A DNA stretch of 64,000 nt, from positions 186,001 through 250,000 of the forward strand of contig CANFCK010000003.1 of the NCBI GenBank assembly GCA_947445035.1, written 5' to 3'. The number at the start of each line of letters is the position of its first letter. Positions within the stretch are counted from its first letter, which is position 1. Positions 33,291-41,921 of the stretch are shown here, one piece after another. The notes below the pieces were generated by a model that was given only the letters and a program-made list of their open reading frames with translations, was not told the DNA's origin and made no database searches. Made by a program: the position numbers and the translations under genes. This DNA is from Deltaproteobacteria bacterium (lineage in GTDB: Bacteria; Myxococcota_A; UBA796; SXON01).

Positions 33291-34920
33291 GCGTCCAGAG
33301 GCGCACCCCGTCCACGAGCTCCGGCGGACCAAAGGCAGCAGTGAGGACCCGGGTGCTCTCCCCCGGTAGCTGGGCGCGAGCGTCCAGTTCGGGATGAACG
33401 ATGACCCAGCCGTAGCGCGCTCGCAGGCCGGACATCGCCGTCACCGACAGCTCCGGGACCCGGCGAGGACCGCTTGGGGAAGGCAAGAAGAGCCGCACGC
33501 TGGGGGCGTCGCCATTGCCCTCCGCACGCACGTTGGGCCACCACGGAACGGGGTGCCGGTGCACCGTCTGGTACCAGAAATACACGCTCGTCGCCATCGT
33601 CTGGCGGACCTGTGCCGGGAGGTCGAGGACCGCTCGCGGATCATCGGAAGCGGCGAGGCGTTCGTACACCGCTGGGACCGCGGCAGGGGCTCCTGGAAGC
33701 GGCCATACAGCCCGTGAAAAACCCAAGGTCTCGCCGATGACCAGGGGCAGCACGACCAGCCCACGCCGGCCGTACACCCGGAGCCCCTCGGCGGCGAGCG
33801 CGGCGACGATCGCGTGGGCGGTCACCGCCAAACGGGCGGGGTGGGTGATGGCGATGTCGGGCACCAAGCGGGTGAGCAGACCGAATGGGAGGAGTGGACC
33901 GCGCTCGCCGAGCGGGTAGCCGCCGGCCAAAAAAAGCCGGTCGCCGAGCCCCAAAAGCAGACCCCAGACGGCGAGCGCGAGCCACGGCAGGGTGGCCCGG
34001 GGTTGGCGCCAGACCGCGGCCGCCAACAGCAAAAGCAGCGACCAACGTAGGTAGAGCGTGTGCCGGAACTTCTCGCCGCCGTACTCCTCCTCGAAGTTGA
34101 CCGACTGGAAATCCCCTGGCATCAACGGCTCGCGGATGTCAACCGCGTTGTGCCGGGCGATCGCCTGCTCCGAGCCCTCCTCCCGCTGGATGACCGCCTC
34201 CTTCGCCACCAAGGCCGCCCGCCAGGTCAGCACCGCGCCGCCGCTCAGCAGCCCCGCCAGGACAATCCCGGGCACGGCCATCCGCCAACTCAACGCGCTC
34301 CGACCCAATGCAAGCACCGTTGCCGGGAGCAGACCCAAGATCAGCGCGGCGCCATAGTAGGGCGTGGCCCAGGTGGCGCCCCCCAGACAGAGACCGGCCA
34401 GGGACCAGGCCCTCCACGACCGCGTCCGCACCGCGATCAGCCACTGCGCCAGCACCAGCGGCACCCAGCCGGTCGCGCAGACCTCACTGATCCCGTTGTA
34501 GAGTTCGCACAGTACGTAGGGGCTGGTGGCGAAGGCGACCCCGGCGACGATGGTGTGGGGGCCTTGCGTCCCGAGCAGCCCGGCGAACCGGCGCGCGTGG
34601 AAGCCCGCCCAGGCGATGCGCGTGATCAACAGCAGATTCCACGCCGCCGCCGGCCCGAAGAGCAGGGTCACGGGCAAGGCGGCGAGGGCTCCGAGTGGGT
34701 CCGCGAACCAGAGCACGCCGCCGTGCGGGGTGGACAAGAGCGCCGTGCGCCACGGCAGCGCCCCGGAGCTCAGCGTTTCGGCCCACCACCACAACCCCCA
34801 CACATGGTTCCAGACATCGACGTCCGGGTGTCCGATCAGCTCGCCGCGCCCCCAGGCCGGCGCCGTCAGGACCGCCGCGAACGCAAACCAGCAGAACCAC
34901 TCCCTCGCGGCGCGCCTCAC
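33283..34920 (-). CDS. GT-C-like multi-pass membrane protein
   Basis: 545 aa. The N-terminal ~420 residues contain about eleven membrane segments; the first periplasmic loop has an acidic motif (HPDVDVWNHVWGLWWW, ~31-46) placed like the catalytic Asp of GT-C glycosyltransferases that use polyprenyl-phosphate sugars. The C-terminal ~120 residues are soluble. Glycosyl transfer to lipid, protein or polymer is inferred from topology. Its start overlaps the stop of the PlsC-like gene by 4 nt, so the two form an operon. Confidence 0.75.
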   Translation of the reverse strand: MRRAAREWFCWFAFAAVLTAPAWGRGELIGHPDVDVWNHVWGLWWWAETLSSGALPWRTALLSTPHGGVLWFADPLGALAALPVTLLFGPAAAWNLLLITRIAWAGFHARRFAGLLGTQGPHTIVAGVAFATSPYVLCELYNGISEVCATGWVPLVLAQWLIAVRTRSWRAWSLAGLCLGGATWATPYYGAALILGLLPATVLALGRSALSWRMAVPGIVLAGLLSGGAVLTWRAALVAKEAVIQREEGSEQAIARHNAVDIREPLMPGDFQSVNFEEEYGGEKFRHTLYLRWSLLLLLAAAVWRQPRATLPWLALAVWGLLLGLGDRLFLAGGYPLGERGPLLPFGLLTRLVPDIAITHPARLAVTAHAIVAALAAEGLRVYGRRGLVVLPLVIGETLGFSRAVWPLPGAPAAVPAVYERLAASDDPRAVLDLPAQVRQTMATSVYFWYQTVHRHPVPWWPNVRAEGNGDAPSVRLFLPSPSGPRRVPELSVTAMSGLRARYGWVIVHPELDARAQLPGESTRVLTAAFGPPELVDGVRLWTLR

Positions 34921-35624
34921 TCGCCCTCACCGAGCCAACGTTGGTAGTTGGCGCGCAACGCGTCGGCGTACTCGTGCACGTGCGCCGAGGTCCAGCCTGA
35001 CGTGTCGATCGGGGGGTGCACCTGGACGACCACACGACCGGCTTCCGCCCACCAGCGACCGGGCGGCATCAACAGACCGGGGTGAAGAAAACACACGGGG
35101 ACAATAGGCGCGCCGGTTTCGACCGCCATGTGGAAGGCGCCCATCTTGAAGGGGCCGAGCCGCCCCGTTCGGGAGCGGGTGCCTTCGGCGCTGAGCACCA
35201 CACTGCGCTCGCGACGTCGCAGTTCGGTGACCAACTGCGCTACCGATCGTCGGGCCGCTCCCGCGTCGCCGCGATCCACGAAGCGCTGGCCCAGCGCCAC
35301 CCACATGAGGTTGAAGGGGAAAAGCCAGCGCAGCTCCGCCTTGGCGAGGACCAACGGCGCTTGCGGACAGATCGCCGCGAAGATCGGCATGTCGAGCGCG
35401 CTCTGGTGATTCGCGACCACGATGCGCGAACCCGGATGCCGCAGGTGCTCTTCGCCGATCACCTCGATTTCGATCCCCAAAAGCCACAAGGACGGCCGGC
35501 CCCAGACCCGGGCCAACGCGGTGGTGAGCGAAGGGCCGACCAGCCCCAAGGCGCCCAAGGCCAGCACCGGGGCCACCGAAAACACCAGGCCCGACCAGCA
35601 CCAAGCCGCCAGCGCCCGCGCCAA
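34917..35624 (-). CDS. plsC: 1-acylglycerol-3-phosphate O-acyltransferase (PlsC-like)
   Basis: 235 aa with an N-terminal hydrophobic region and the acyltransferase motifs in order: NHQSALD (HX4D, His73/Asp78), the FVDRGD region, EGTRSRTGRLGPFKMGAFHMA and PIVPVCF. It would acylate lysophosphatidic acid to phosphatidic acid at the inner membrane. The only credible start is a TTG at 35624 without a clear Shine-Dalgarno, so the N-terminus is uncertain. Overlaps the GT-C-like gene by 4 nt; divergent from mqnC. Confidence 0.88.
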   Translation of the reverse strand: MARALAAWCWSGLVFSVAPVLALGALGLVGPSLTTALARVWGRPSLWLLGIEIEVIGEEHLRHPGSRIVVANHQSALDMPIFAAICPQAPLVLAKAELRWLFPFNLMWVALGQRFVDRGDAGAARRSVAQLVTELRRRERSVVLSAEGTRSRTGRLGPFKMGAFHMAVETGAPIVPVCFLHPGLLMPPGRWWAEAGRVVVQVHPPIDTSGWTSAHVHEYADALRANYQRWLGEGE

Positions 35625-35734
35625 TTCAACGACCGTCGGCCGACGCCAGGGCGGGGCGACGCGGGGATCCGGCGGCAGCGACGACAGGGCGGGACTCCGA
35701 AGCCAGCCTATCGCGGCCGAGTTAGTTCGCGCAT

Positions 35735-36844
35735 ATGGGAACTGCCCTCGATCGTGCTGCCGCCCGCGTGATCGCCGGGGAACGGATCGACCGCGCCGAT
35801 GCCCTTACGTTGTGGAACGACGCCGACGACGAGCTGCTCTCACGACTTGCGACGGGAGTGCGGGGGCGTTTTCACTCCGCAAACAGCGCGACCTACGTGA
35901 TCATGGCGATTGTCAACTACACCAATGTCTGTGTGGCACGATGCGACTACTGCGCCTTCTACAAGTTCCCGGGCGAGGCGGGAACCTACGTCCTCTCCTT
36001 CGAAGACCTGGTCAAACGAATCGATGTGGTGGCCGGGCTCGGCGGGCAGCTCATCGGCTTCAATGGTGGCTTTCACCCTGATCTGTCGGTCGAGGACTAC
36101 TGCCGACTGTTCCGACAACTCCACGCGCACTATGGCGAGCGTCTGGCGTTCTATGAGATGACGATCGCCGAGTTCATGTTTGTCGCCAAACGAAGCCATA
36201 TGAGCTACGCCGACGCGGCCAAGCGCTTCTATGACAGCGGTACGCGCTGGATCACCGGGGGGGGTGCCGAGATCCTCGACGATGCTTTCCGACTCCGACA
36301 CAGCCCTGGCAAATACAAGGTGGAGGACTACTACGCGGCCCAGAGCGCGGTGCTCGAGGCGGGGCTCGGAAGCACCGCGACCATGGTCATCGGTTTTGAC
36401 GAGAGCATCGACGAACGCCTGAACCACCTGGAGCGCCTACGGGCGTTCCAAGACGAGCGCACCGCCGCGGGTCGCCCTGGCCTGTCGAGTCTGTTGGTTT
36501 GGACCTTCAAACCCTACAACACCGAGCTTGGGGGTCAGGAGGTCTCCACGCAGCAATACCTGCGCCACCTTGCGCTTTGCCGCATCTACGTGGACAACAT
36601 CACCAACCTCCGCGCCAGCGTGCTCACCCGCAACGAAGACGCGTTGTTGGGGCTCCGGTACGGCGCCAACGACTTCGACCTTCCCACGGAGGACGAGGTC
36701 ACTCAGAAGGCGGGCGCCACGGTTTCGCTGGAGTTCGAGGCGATCCTCGATGCGGCGCGGCGGCTCGGGTTTGTGCCCGTGAAGCGGGGCGCGTGGGCGA
36801 TCGGGGGCGGAACCCGCGTTCAGGACTCGTCGACCGCGACCTGA
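35735..36844 (+). CDS. mqnC: Cyclic dehypoxanthinyl futalosine synthase
   Basis: 369 aa radical SAM enzyme of the futalosine route to menaquinone. The cluster motif CVARCDYC (Cys66, Cys70, Cys73) sits in the family context NYTNVCVARCDYCAFYKFPG, followed by LIGFNGGFHP (usually QGGxNP), GGGAEIL, and SLLVWTFKPYNTELGG near the C-terminus. MqnE shares part of this architecture, but the GGGAEIL and TFKPYNT blocks favour MqnC. The UbiD-type decarboxylase at 6797 may serve the same pathway; other mqn genes are not in the window. The 3' end overlaps the convergent GGDEF gene by 25 nt. Confidence 0.9.
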   Translation: MGTALDRAAARVIAGERIDRADALTLWNDADDELLSRLATGVRGRFHSANSATYVIMAIVNYTNVCVARCDYCAFYKFPGEAGTYVLSFEDLVKRIDVVAGLGGQLIGFNGGFHPDLSVEDYCRLFRQLHAHYGERLAFYEMTIAEFMFVAKRSHMSYADAAKRFYDSGTRWITGGGAEILDDAFRLRHSPGKYKVEDYYAAQSAVLEAGLGSTATMVIGFDESIDERLNHLERLRAFQDERTAAGRPGLSSLLVWTFKPYNTELGGQEVSTQQYLRHLALCRIYVDNITNLRASVLTRNEDALLGLRYGANDFDLPTEDEVTQKAGATVSLEFEAILDAARRLGFVPVKRGAWAIGGGTRVQDSSTAT

Positions 36845-38001
36845 TTCCCACCGGCCCGTTTCGCCTGGTACATCGCCCGATCGGCACGGGCCAGCAGCCG
36901 GATGTCGCTCTGGTCGTCGGGACGAAGGACCGCGACGCCGAGGCTGGCCGAGATCGGGCAGACGAGTCCCGGGACGGTGAGCTGTGCGAGTGCCCCGCCG
37001 ATGCGCTCCGCAACCGACGCAGCCTCGGCCAGGGTCGCGCCGGGCATCACCACCGCGAACTCCTCGCCGCCAATGCGGCCGGCATGGTCGCCGCCCCGGA
37101 CATGAGCGTTGAGGCAGCCTCCGAACGCGGCGAGGACGGCATCGCCCACGACGTGGCCACACTCGTCGTTGACCCGCTTGAACTGGTCGGCGTCGATGAC
37201 CAAGAGCGCGAGCGAGCGAGCGCCGCTGCGCGCGCGCGAGATCTCAGCGCGCAAGATCTCGAAGAGCGCCCGCCGGCTCGCGAGACCCGTCAAGGCATCC
37301 TCACGGACGGCACGCTCCAGGAGTCCCTGGGTGGTGCGAAGGCGTTGAATCAACTCGAACCCTGCAAAGCCGCAAAAGGCGGCGCCGCCGCCGACCTGGG
37401 CGGCGATCACCAACAAAAGCGGCAACGCCGCCTCGCGACCCAGGACCATCGCGTCCACCGGGCGCGGACCACCCAGCAGCATCTCCACGGCGCGGTAGCC
37501 GAGGCCGAGGGCCATGCTTCCGAACGTTGCCCCGGCGACGAGGACCAACGCCAGCGGGCGGCCGACTGGCCGGAACAACTCCCAGACGATCGATACCGCA
37601 GCGACCGCCATCGCGGCGGAGGCCACGGCAGCGCGGCGATCGGGCCGGGGGTCCACATGGCCGAACCAGGTGTGGATCACGACGAAGCCGACGAGGCAGG
37701 CAACCGTCACCCCGATCCGACGGCGAGACGAAGGCGTGACTCCCGCGAGCCCCTGGCGCATCAGCAGCAGTCCGACCACGGCCAGAACATCCGCGCCCAT
37801 CGACCACGGAGGGCTGGCCCCTGCCGTGATGTACAGCACCATGGCAGCGGTGACGCAGAGCGCCGCGCCGGCCCAGTGGCGAGGACCCCCGAGGTCTGGC
37901 AGCGCCCTCCCGGTCGCGATGGCGAGCGCACCCATCGGCAGCGCCACGGCAAGCGCTGCGTACATGAGCGTGGGGGAGTGGAGCTCGGCGATCGGGAACA
38001 C
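36820..38001 (-). CDS. Membrane diguanylate cyclase (GGDEF) with inhibitory site
   Basis: 393 aa. The N-terminal ~215 residues form about seven membrane helices (a MASE-like sensor). The GGDEF domain follows: DALTGLASRRALFE, IDADQFKRVNDECGHVVGD, then the active-site GGEEF (~311-315). An RxxD product-inhibition site (RGGD, ~302-305) stands exactly five residues before it, so feedback by c-di-GMP is expected. The start is a GTG at 38001, five bases after the stop of a small ORF that could couple translation. The signal sensed is unknown. Confidence 0.9.
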   Translation of the reverse strand: MFPIAELHSPTLMYAALAVALPMGALAIATGRALPDLGGPRHWAGAALCVTAAMVLYITAGASPPWSMGADVLAVVGLLLMRQGLAGVTPSSRRRIGVTVACLVGFVVIHTWFGHVDPRPDRRAAVASAAMAVAAVSIVWELFRPVGRPLALVLVAGATFGSMALGLGYRAVEMLLGGPRPVDAMVLGREAALPLLLVIAAQVGGGAAFCGFAGFELIQRLRTTQGLLERAVREDALTGLASRRALFEILRAEISRARSGARSLALLVIDADQFKRVNDECGHVVGDAVLAAFGGCLNAHVRGGDHAGRIGGEEFAVVMPGATLAEAASVAERIGGALAQLTVPGLVCPISASLGVAVLRPDDQSDIRLLARADRAMYQAKRAGGNQVAVDES

Positions 38002-38006
38002 CGAGA

Positions 38007-38150
38007 TCAGCCCCCGACGGGAGTGAGGGCGTCACCAGCCCGCAGCGCCGGATCCGCAACGCCGAAGCCGACGTCCATCAGCGCGGCCCGGCCCGGCAGG
38101 CGGCGAGCGACGCCATAGGGCGTGGAGTCGAACTGCGCGATTGGAGCCAT
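38007..38150 (-). CDS. Possible 47-aa protein upstream of the diguanylate cyclase
   Basis: ATG at 38150 with GAGGGG 9 nt upstream opens a 47-codon frame (begins MAPIAQFDSTPYGVARRLPG, ends DALTPVGG) that stops 5 nt before the GGDEF gene start. GC3 is high, as for real genes here. No family recognised; it may be a leader peptide, a small regulator, or the remnant of a longer gene. Confidence 0.4.
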   Translation of the reverse strand: MAPIAQFDSTPYGVARRLPGRAALMDVGFGVADPALRAGDALTPVGG

Positions 38151-38729
38151 GGGGGATTCCCCTCGGAAGGCTCAGTAACGTGTCAGAACCTCGCATGCCC
38201 GGTGAGCGGGCCATTCCGGAATCGCCGGCGCCGGCCCATCAACACCACCGCGGTGAGCACCAACCATGCGTGCCCAGCGCTCCCGACGGCGGCGCACCCG
38301 ACTGGTGGCGGCCACGACACCGCCGCCACGGTTCTCAAGAAAAGCAGCCATTCCAGCCGCTCACGACGCGCGCCGCCGCCGCCCGGCGGCTCGGAACGGA
38401 CCCGAAAGCGACGAGGCGCGGCCGCACGGGCGAGGCCCGGCTCAGGGATGGCGTCAGGCATCCACCGCCAGATGCGGCCTCTGCCGAGGCAAGCCCTGTC
38501 AGATGCGGACTCCGTCGGCGGCCGCAGTGGCTCCGTCGGACCGGCGAACGAGCCAACGCCCGTTTTCTCCCGCCGCCCCTCCTCAAGGAGCGCCCGGGGC
38601 CGCATTGGGGGAGGGATACCTCGCCGGGGGCCGCATCCAGCGGCACTTGGCTCTCCAGCGCCGCCGTCGGCACTGGCTCGCGCCCCCCCCGGGGCCACCG
38701 GGAGGTGGGACAGTCCGTACCGACCCCCC
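38151..38729. other. Stretch without a convincing gene; possible sorting-tail remnant
   Basis: Both strands have long open frames here only because stop codons are rare at this GC content; none has a plausible start, signal or protein-like composition. The one suggestive item is on the minus strand at ~38220-38340: a Cys after a Pro-rich stretch, a hydrophobic run (HAWLVLTAVVLMG) and RRRR, the layout of a MYXO-CTERM tail, but with 12 extra residues after the Arg cluster and no domain upstream. It may be the leftover of a deleted surface-protein gene. An inverted GGGGAATCCCC lies at ~38150-38161. Confidence 0.4.
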
Positions 38730-39578
38730 TCACACCGCCCAGGGAATCGCCTCGCCCGCGAGGAGCGCGCGGACCGCAGCCGCCACCCCGTCGCTGATGC
38801 CCGCGCTCATTCCGGGGTGCCAACCGGCCGCGTGGGGGGTGACGATCACCCGCGGATCGGTGAAGCTTGCCAGCGCCGCCGGCTCCGCTGGGAACACGTC
38901 CACGCCGAGCCCGCCGAGGTGGCCAGCCACCACCGCAGCGTAGGCAGCATCGACGTCGAGGAGCTTTCCCCGCGCGGTGTTCACCACCACACAGCCTGGC
39001 CGCAGCGAGGCGATCATCCGGGCGTCGACGAGCTGGTGGTTGGTCCGGGTCAGGCTCGCGTGAAGGGTCAGCACCTCGACATCGCGAGGAATCGCCTGCC
39101 CGTCGCGCACCTCCACGACCTCGGCCCCGAGCACCCGCAGCACCTCAGCCATCTTCGTCCCGATGACGCCCATCCCCACCACGCCCACCCGTCCCAGCAG
39201 CCGGGCATCGTAACGATCGAGGCGTTTGCGGTCCCAAACACCCGCCCGCGCCGTTTCCGAGAACGCACCGAAGCGCCGTGTGAGCGCCAGCATCATCCCC
39301 AGCGCGGTCTCGACCACAGCGTCGCGACGCACCAGCGGCAACCGTGCGCATCGCACGCCGGCGGCACGGAGGGAGGGCACGTCGAGGTTGTCAAAACCCG
39401 AGGTGGTGGTGATCACCAGCCGGGCCCGAGGCACATCCGACGGCGTGACACGCTGGGTGCTCGGCACCACCACGACGTCGGCAGCGCGCGGATCATCGAC
39501 GAGGTTGACCGCATCCGGAAGCCCAATGAGCGCCCCCGTCTCGTAGTCGGCTTTGCCCCAGCGGCAGAGGGTCAACAT
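38730..39578 (-). CDS. D-isomer-specific 2-hydroxyacid dehydrogenase
   Basis: 282 aa. NAD(P)-binding signature GVVGMGVIGTKMAEVL (GxGxxG), the family TLHASLTRTNHQLVDARMIASLRPGCVVVNTARGKLLD block (catalytic Arg precedes it in the PRD region), GLGVDVFPAEP (Glu) and TPHAAGWHPGMS (catalytic His). Shorter than most relatives (~310-330). Could act on phosphoglycerate, erythronate-phosphate, glyoxylate or lactate-type substrates; the sequence does not decide. ATG 39578 fits the N-terminal domain. Divergent from radA with 55 nt between the starts. Confidence 0.88.
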   Translation of the reverse strand: MLTLCRWGKADYETGALIGLPDAVNLVDDPRAADVVVVPSTQRVTPSDVPRARLVITTTSGFDNLDVPSLRAAGVRCARLPLVRRDAVVETALGMMLALTRRFGAFSETARAGVWDRKRLDRYDARLLGRVGVVGMGVIGTKMAEVLRVLGAEVVEVRDGQAIPRDVEVLTLHASLTRTNHQLVDARMIASLRPGCVVVNTARGKLLDVDAAYAAVVAGHLGGLGVDVFPAEPAALASFTDPRVIVTPHAAGWHPGMSAGISDGVAAAVRALLAGEAIPWAV

Positions 39579-39633
39579 CGTCCCCGACCCTATCCCACCA
39601 AATTCTGGCACGCCCCCCGGATAGGCGAGCGGC

Positions 39634-40989
39634 ATGGCCAAGGTCAAGACGGCGTTCGTGTGCCAGCAATGCGGGCACCTGGTCCATTCGTGGATGGGGC
39701 GGTGCGTCGCTTGTGGCGGTTGGAATACGTTGGTCGAGGAAGTGCAGGGGAACGATGCGCCCCGGGCGGCCAGCAAGGGCCCCCGCCCCGCCACCCGCGC
39801 TCGCCCGATCACCGACACCAGCGGGGACGCCGGTGGCGAGGTCCGACTGCGCATCGGCATCGGCGAGCTGGATCGGGTGCTGGGCGGGGGCCTGGTCACC
39901 GGCTCCCTCACGCTGGTGGGGGGTGATCCAGGCGTGGGCAAAAGCACACTTCTGCTCACGACGGCGGACGCCTTCGCCAAGCGGGGAATCCGGGTGCTGT
40001 ACGTCAGCGCCGAGGAATCGGCGCGGCAGGTGCGCCTCAGGGCAGAGCGGCTGGGGGTGCTCTCCGACGAGCTCTGGCTCCTCGCTGAAACGTCGATCAC
40101 CGCAGTGTTGGAGGCGGTGGACGAGGTCAAGCCCAAGATGTTGGTGCTGGATTCGGTGCAGACCTTCTCCGACACCGAACTGAACGGCGTCCCGGGCAGC
40201 ATCGGCCAGGTGCGGGAGGTGGGGCATCGGGCCATGCTCCTGGCCAAATCCAAGGACATCGCCACCTTCCTGGTCGGGCACGTCACCAAGGACGGCAACC
40301 TGGCCGGGCCGCGCACGCTCGAACACCTCGTCGACACCGTGCTTTACGTCGAAGGCGACGGGGCCACCGCGTTGCGGGTCGTACGCGCCACCAAGAACCG
40401 CTTCGGCAGCACCGGGGAGATCGGGCTGTTCGAGATGCGGGAGGAAGGCCTGGTCGAGGTTCCTGACGCCTCGGCCCGGCTTTTGCGGGAGCGGCTGCCC
40501 GATGCCGCGGGCACCGTGGTCACCTGCGCGATGGTGGGGTCACGCCCGCTGCTGGTCGAAGTCCAGGCGCTGGTGGGCCGGCCGACCCAGGGCACGCCCG
40601 CGCGAACGGTGCTCGGCTTCGAACGGGGTCGGTTGTCGATGCTGCTCGCGGTGCTCGGGCGGGCCGGGCTCGATCTGAGCGACCGTGACGTTTTTGTCAG
40701 CGTCGCGGGCGGCCTTCAGGTGGACGAGCCGGCGGCGGACCTCGCCGTGGCGATGGCGATCGCGTCCAGCGCACGTGGCCAGCCGTTACCAAGCGACCTG
40801 ATCGTCCTCGGTGAGGTGGGCCTCGTGGGCGAGATTCGCGGGGTGGGCATGCCGCAAGCGCGGCTCCGCGAGGCTGAACGCCACGGGCTGCGGCAAGCGT
40901 GGGTGCCGCCGGGCGTGGAGTACGCCGGGCGCCTGCGGATCGACGAGGTTCGGCGCGTGGGCGACGTACTCGGAAAGTGGGGCGCGTGA
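39634..40989 (+). CDS. radA: DNA repair protein RadA
   Basis: 451 aa. Order of domains as in RadA/Sms: a four-Cys zinc finger (CQQCG..CVACG, ~10-30), a RecA-like ATPase with Walker A GGDPGVGKST (~93-102) and LVLDSVQTF (Walker B), the RadA-specific KNRFGS motif (~252), and a C-terminal Lon-protease-like domain (VFVSVAGGLQVDEPAADLAVAMAIAS) lacking the protease Ser-Lys pair. It drives branch migration in recombination. The gene stands alone, divergent from the dehydrogenase and abutting the SPFH gene head-to-tail at 2 nt. Confidence 0.96.
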   Translation: MAKVKTAFVCQQCGHLVHSWMGRCVACGGWNTLVEEVQGNDAPRAASKGPRPATRARPITDTSGDAGGEVRLRIGIGELDRVLGGGLVTGSLTLVGGDPGVGKSTLLLTTADAFAKRGIRVLYVSAEESARQVRLRAERLGVLSDELWLLAETSITAVLEAVDEVKPKMLVLDSVQTFSDTELNGVPGSIGQVREVGHRAMLLAKSKDIATFLVGHVTKDGNLAGPRTLEHLVDTVLYVEGDGATALRVVRATKNRFGSTGEIGLFEMREEGLVEVPDASARLLRERLPDAAGTVVTCAMVGSRPLLVEVQALVGRPTQGTPARTVLGFERGRLSMLLAVLGRAGLDLSDRDVFVSVAGGLQVDEPAADLAVAMAIASSARGQPLPSDLIVLGEVGLVGEIRGVGMPQARLREAERHGLRQAWVPPGVEYAGRLRIDEVRRVGDVLGKWGA

Positions 40990-40990
40990 C

Positions 40991-41887
40991 CTACTGCCCG
41001 AGGATGATCGGCGTGTCCCCGTTCAGGACGATGACCTTGGCGTTGGCGCTGGTCGCCAGCTCCTTGTAGGCCTTGATCTGCTCGTAGCGGAGCTGGTTGT
41101 CGTTGAGGCTGGCGCTGACGATGCGCTGGTAGTCGGCGATGCCCTGCGCCTCGACGCGCTTACGCTCGGCCTCCTGCTGTTCTTTCTGCAAGACGAAGAC
41201 CATCTTCTGCGATTCCTGCTCGGCCTGGATCTTGCCTTCGATGGTGGTCTTGACCGAGGCCGGGAGCGAGAGGTTCCGCACCAGCACGCTCTCCACGACG
41301 ATGCTGCGCGAGGCCAGCTCGCTGGTGATCGACTCGGTGATCTTGAGCTGGAACTCGTCGCGCTTTTCGGTGTAGAGCTGCACCGCCTGGTAGTAGACGG
41401 CGGCGTCACGGACGCGAGAACGCGCGATGGGCCGGATGACGTTTTCTTCGTAGTTGATGCCCACCTCGCTCAGCAGCTTGGGCGCTTCGCTGGGGAGCAC
41501 CCGGTAGAGCACGGTCATGTCGATGATCACCTCCAGGCCGTCGCTGGTCAGCGCGCGGATCGCGTCATCGCCCTGCTTCAGCCCCTCGTCGTGGAGCGCG
41601 CTCATCGTGTAGTTGCGTGTCTTGCCATCGACGTGGACCACGGTGGCCAGTGGATTGACGAAGTGGAGCCCCGGCGCCAGGACGTCGGGGGAGACCTTGC
41701 CGAACAGCTTCACCACCCCGATCACGCCAGCGTCCACGGCGACGGTGGCGGACACGATCGCAGCGCCGAGCATCATCAGCGGGCCGAGAATGTTGAAGAC
41801 CCGCGCGAGCGGGGCCAGACGAGCGTCGCTGGCACGAATCACCACGGCCGCGACGAGGAGGACACCACCGAGCACGAAGAAGGGCAT
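40991..41887 (-). CDS. SPFH/prohibitin-family membrane protein
   Basis: About 298 aa. Two N-terminal membrane helices (~2-20 and ~33-55) precede an SPFH/band-7 domain (GLHFVNPL..VDGKTRNYTM, LTSDGLEVIIDMTVLYRV) and a long charged coiled coil (IEGKIQAEQESQKMVFVLQKEQQEAERKRVEAQGIADY). Prohibitin/HflC-like proteins form large membrane rings that organise lipid domains or regulate proteases such as FtsH. ATG 41887 preferred; GTG 41890 in frame just before. No FtsH gene nearby. Confidence 0.87.
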   Translation of the reverse strand: MPFFVLGGVLLVAAVVIRASDARLAPLARVFNILGPLMMLGAAIVSATVAVDAGVIGVVKLFGKVSPDVLAPGLHFVNPLATVVHVDGKTRNYTMSALHDEGLKQGDDAIRALTSDGLEVIIDMTVLYRVLPSEAPKLLSEVGINYEENVIRPIARSRVRDAAVYYQAVQLYTEKRDEFQLKITESITSELASRSIVVESVLVRNLSLPASVKTTIEGKIQAEQESQKMVFVLQKEQQEAERKRVEAQGIADYQRIVSASLNDNQLRYEQIKAYKELATSANAKVIVLNGDTPIILGQ

Positions 41888-41921
41888 CACTTAGCGATAA
41901 GCACCGTTCGGCCCGCGACCG

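Noticed and set aside
38202..39926. 574-codon open frame on the plus strand across the 2-hydroxyacid dehydrogenase
   Set aside because: Antisense shadow of the dehydrogenase; no start context or protein-like features.
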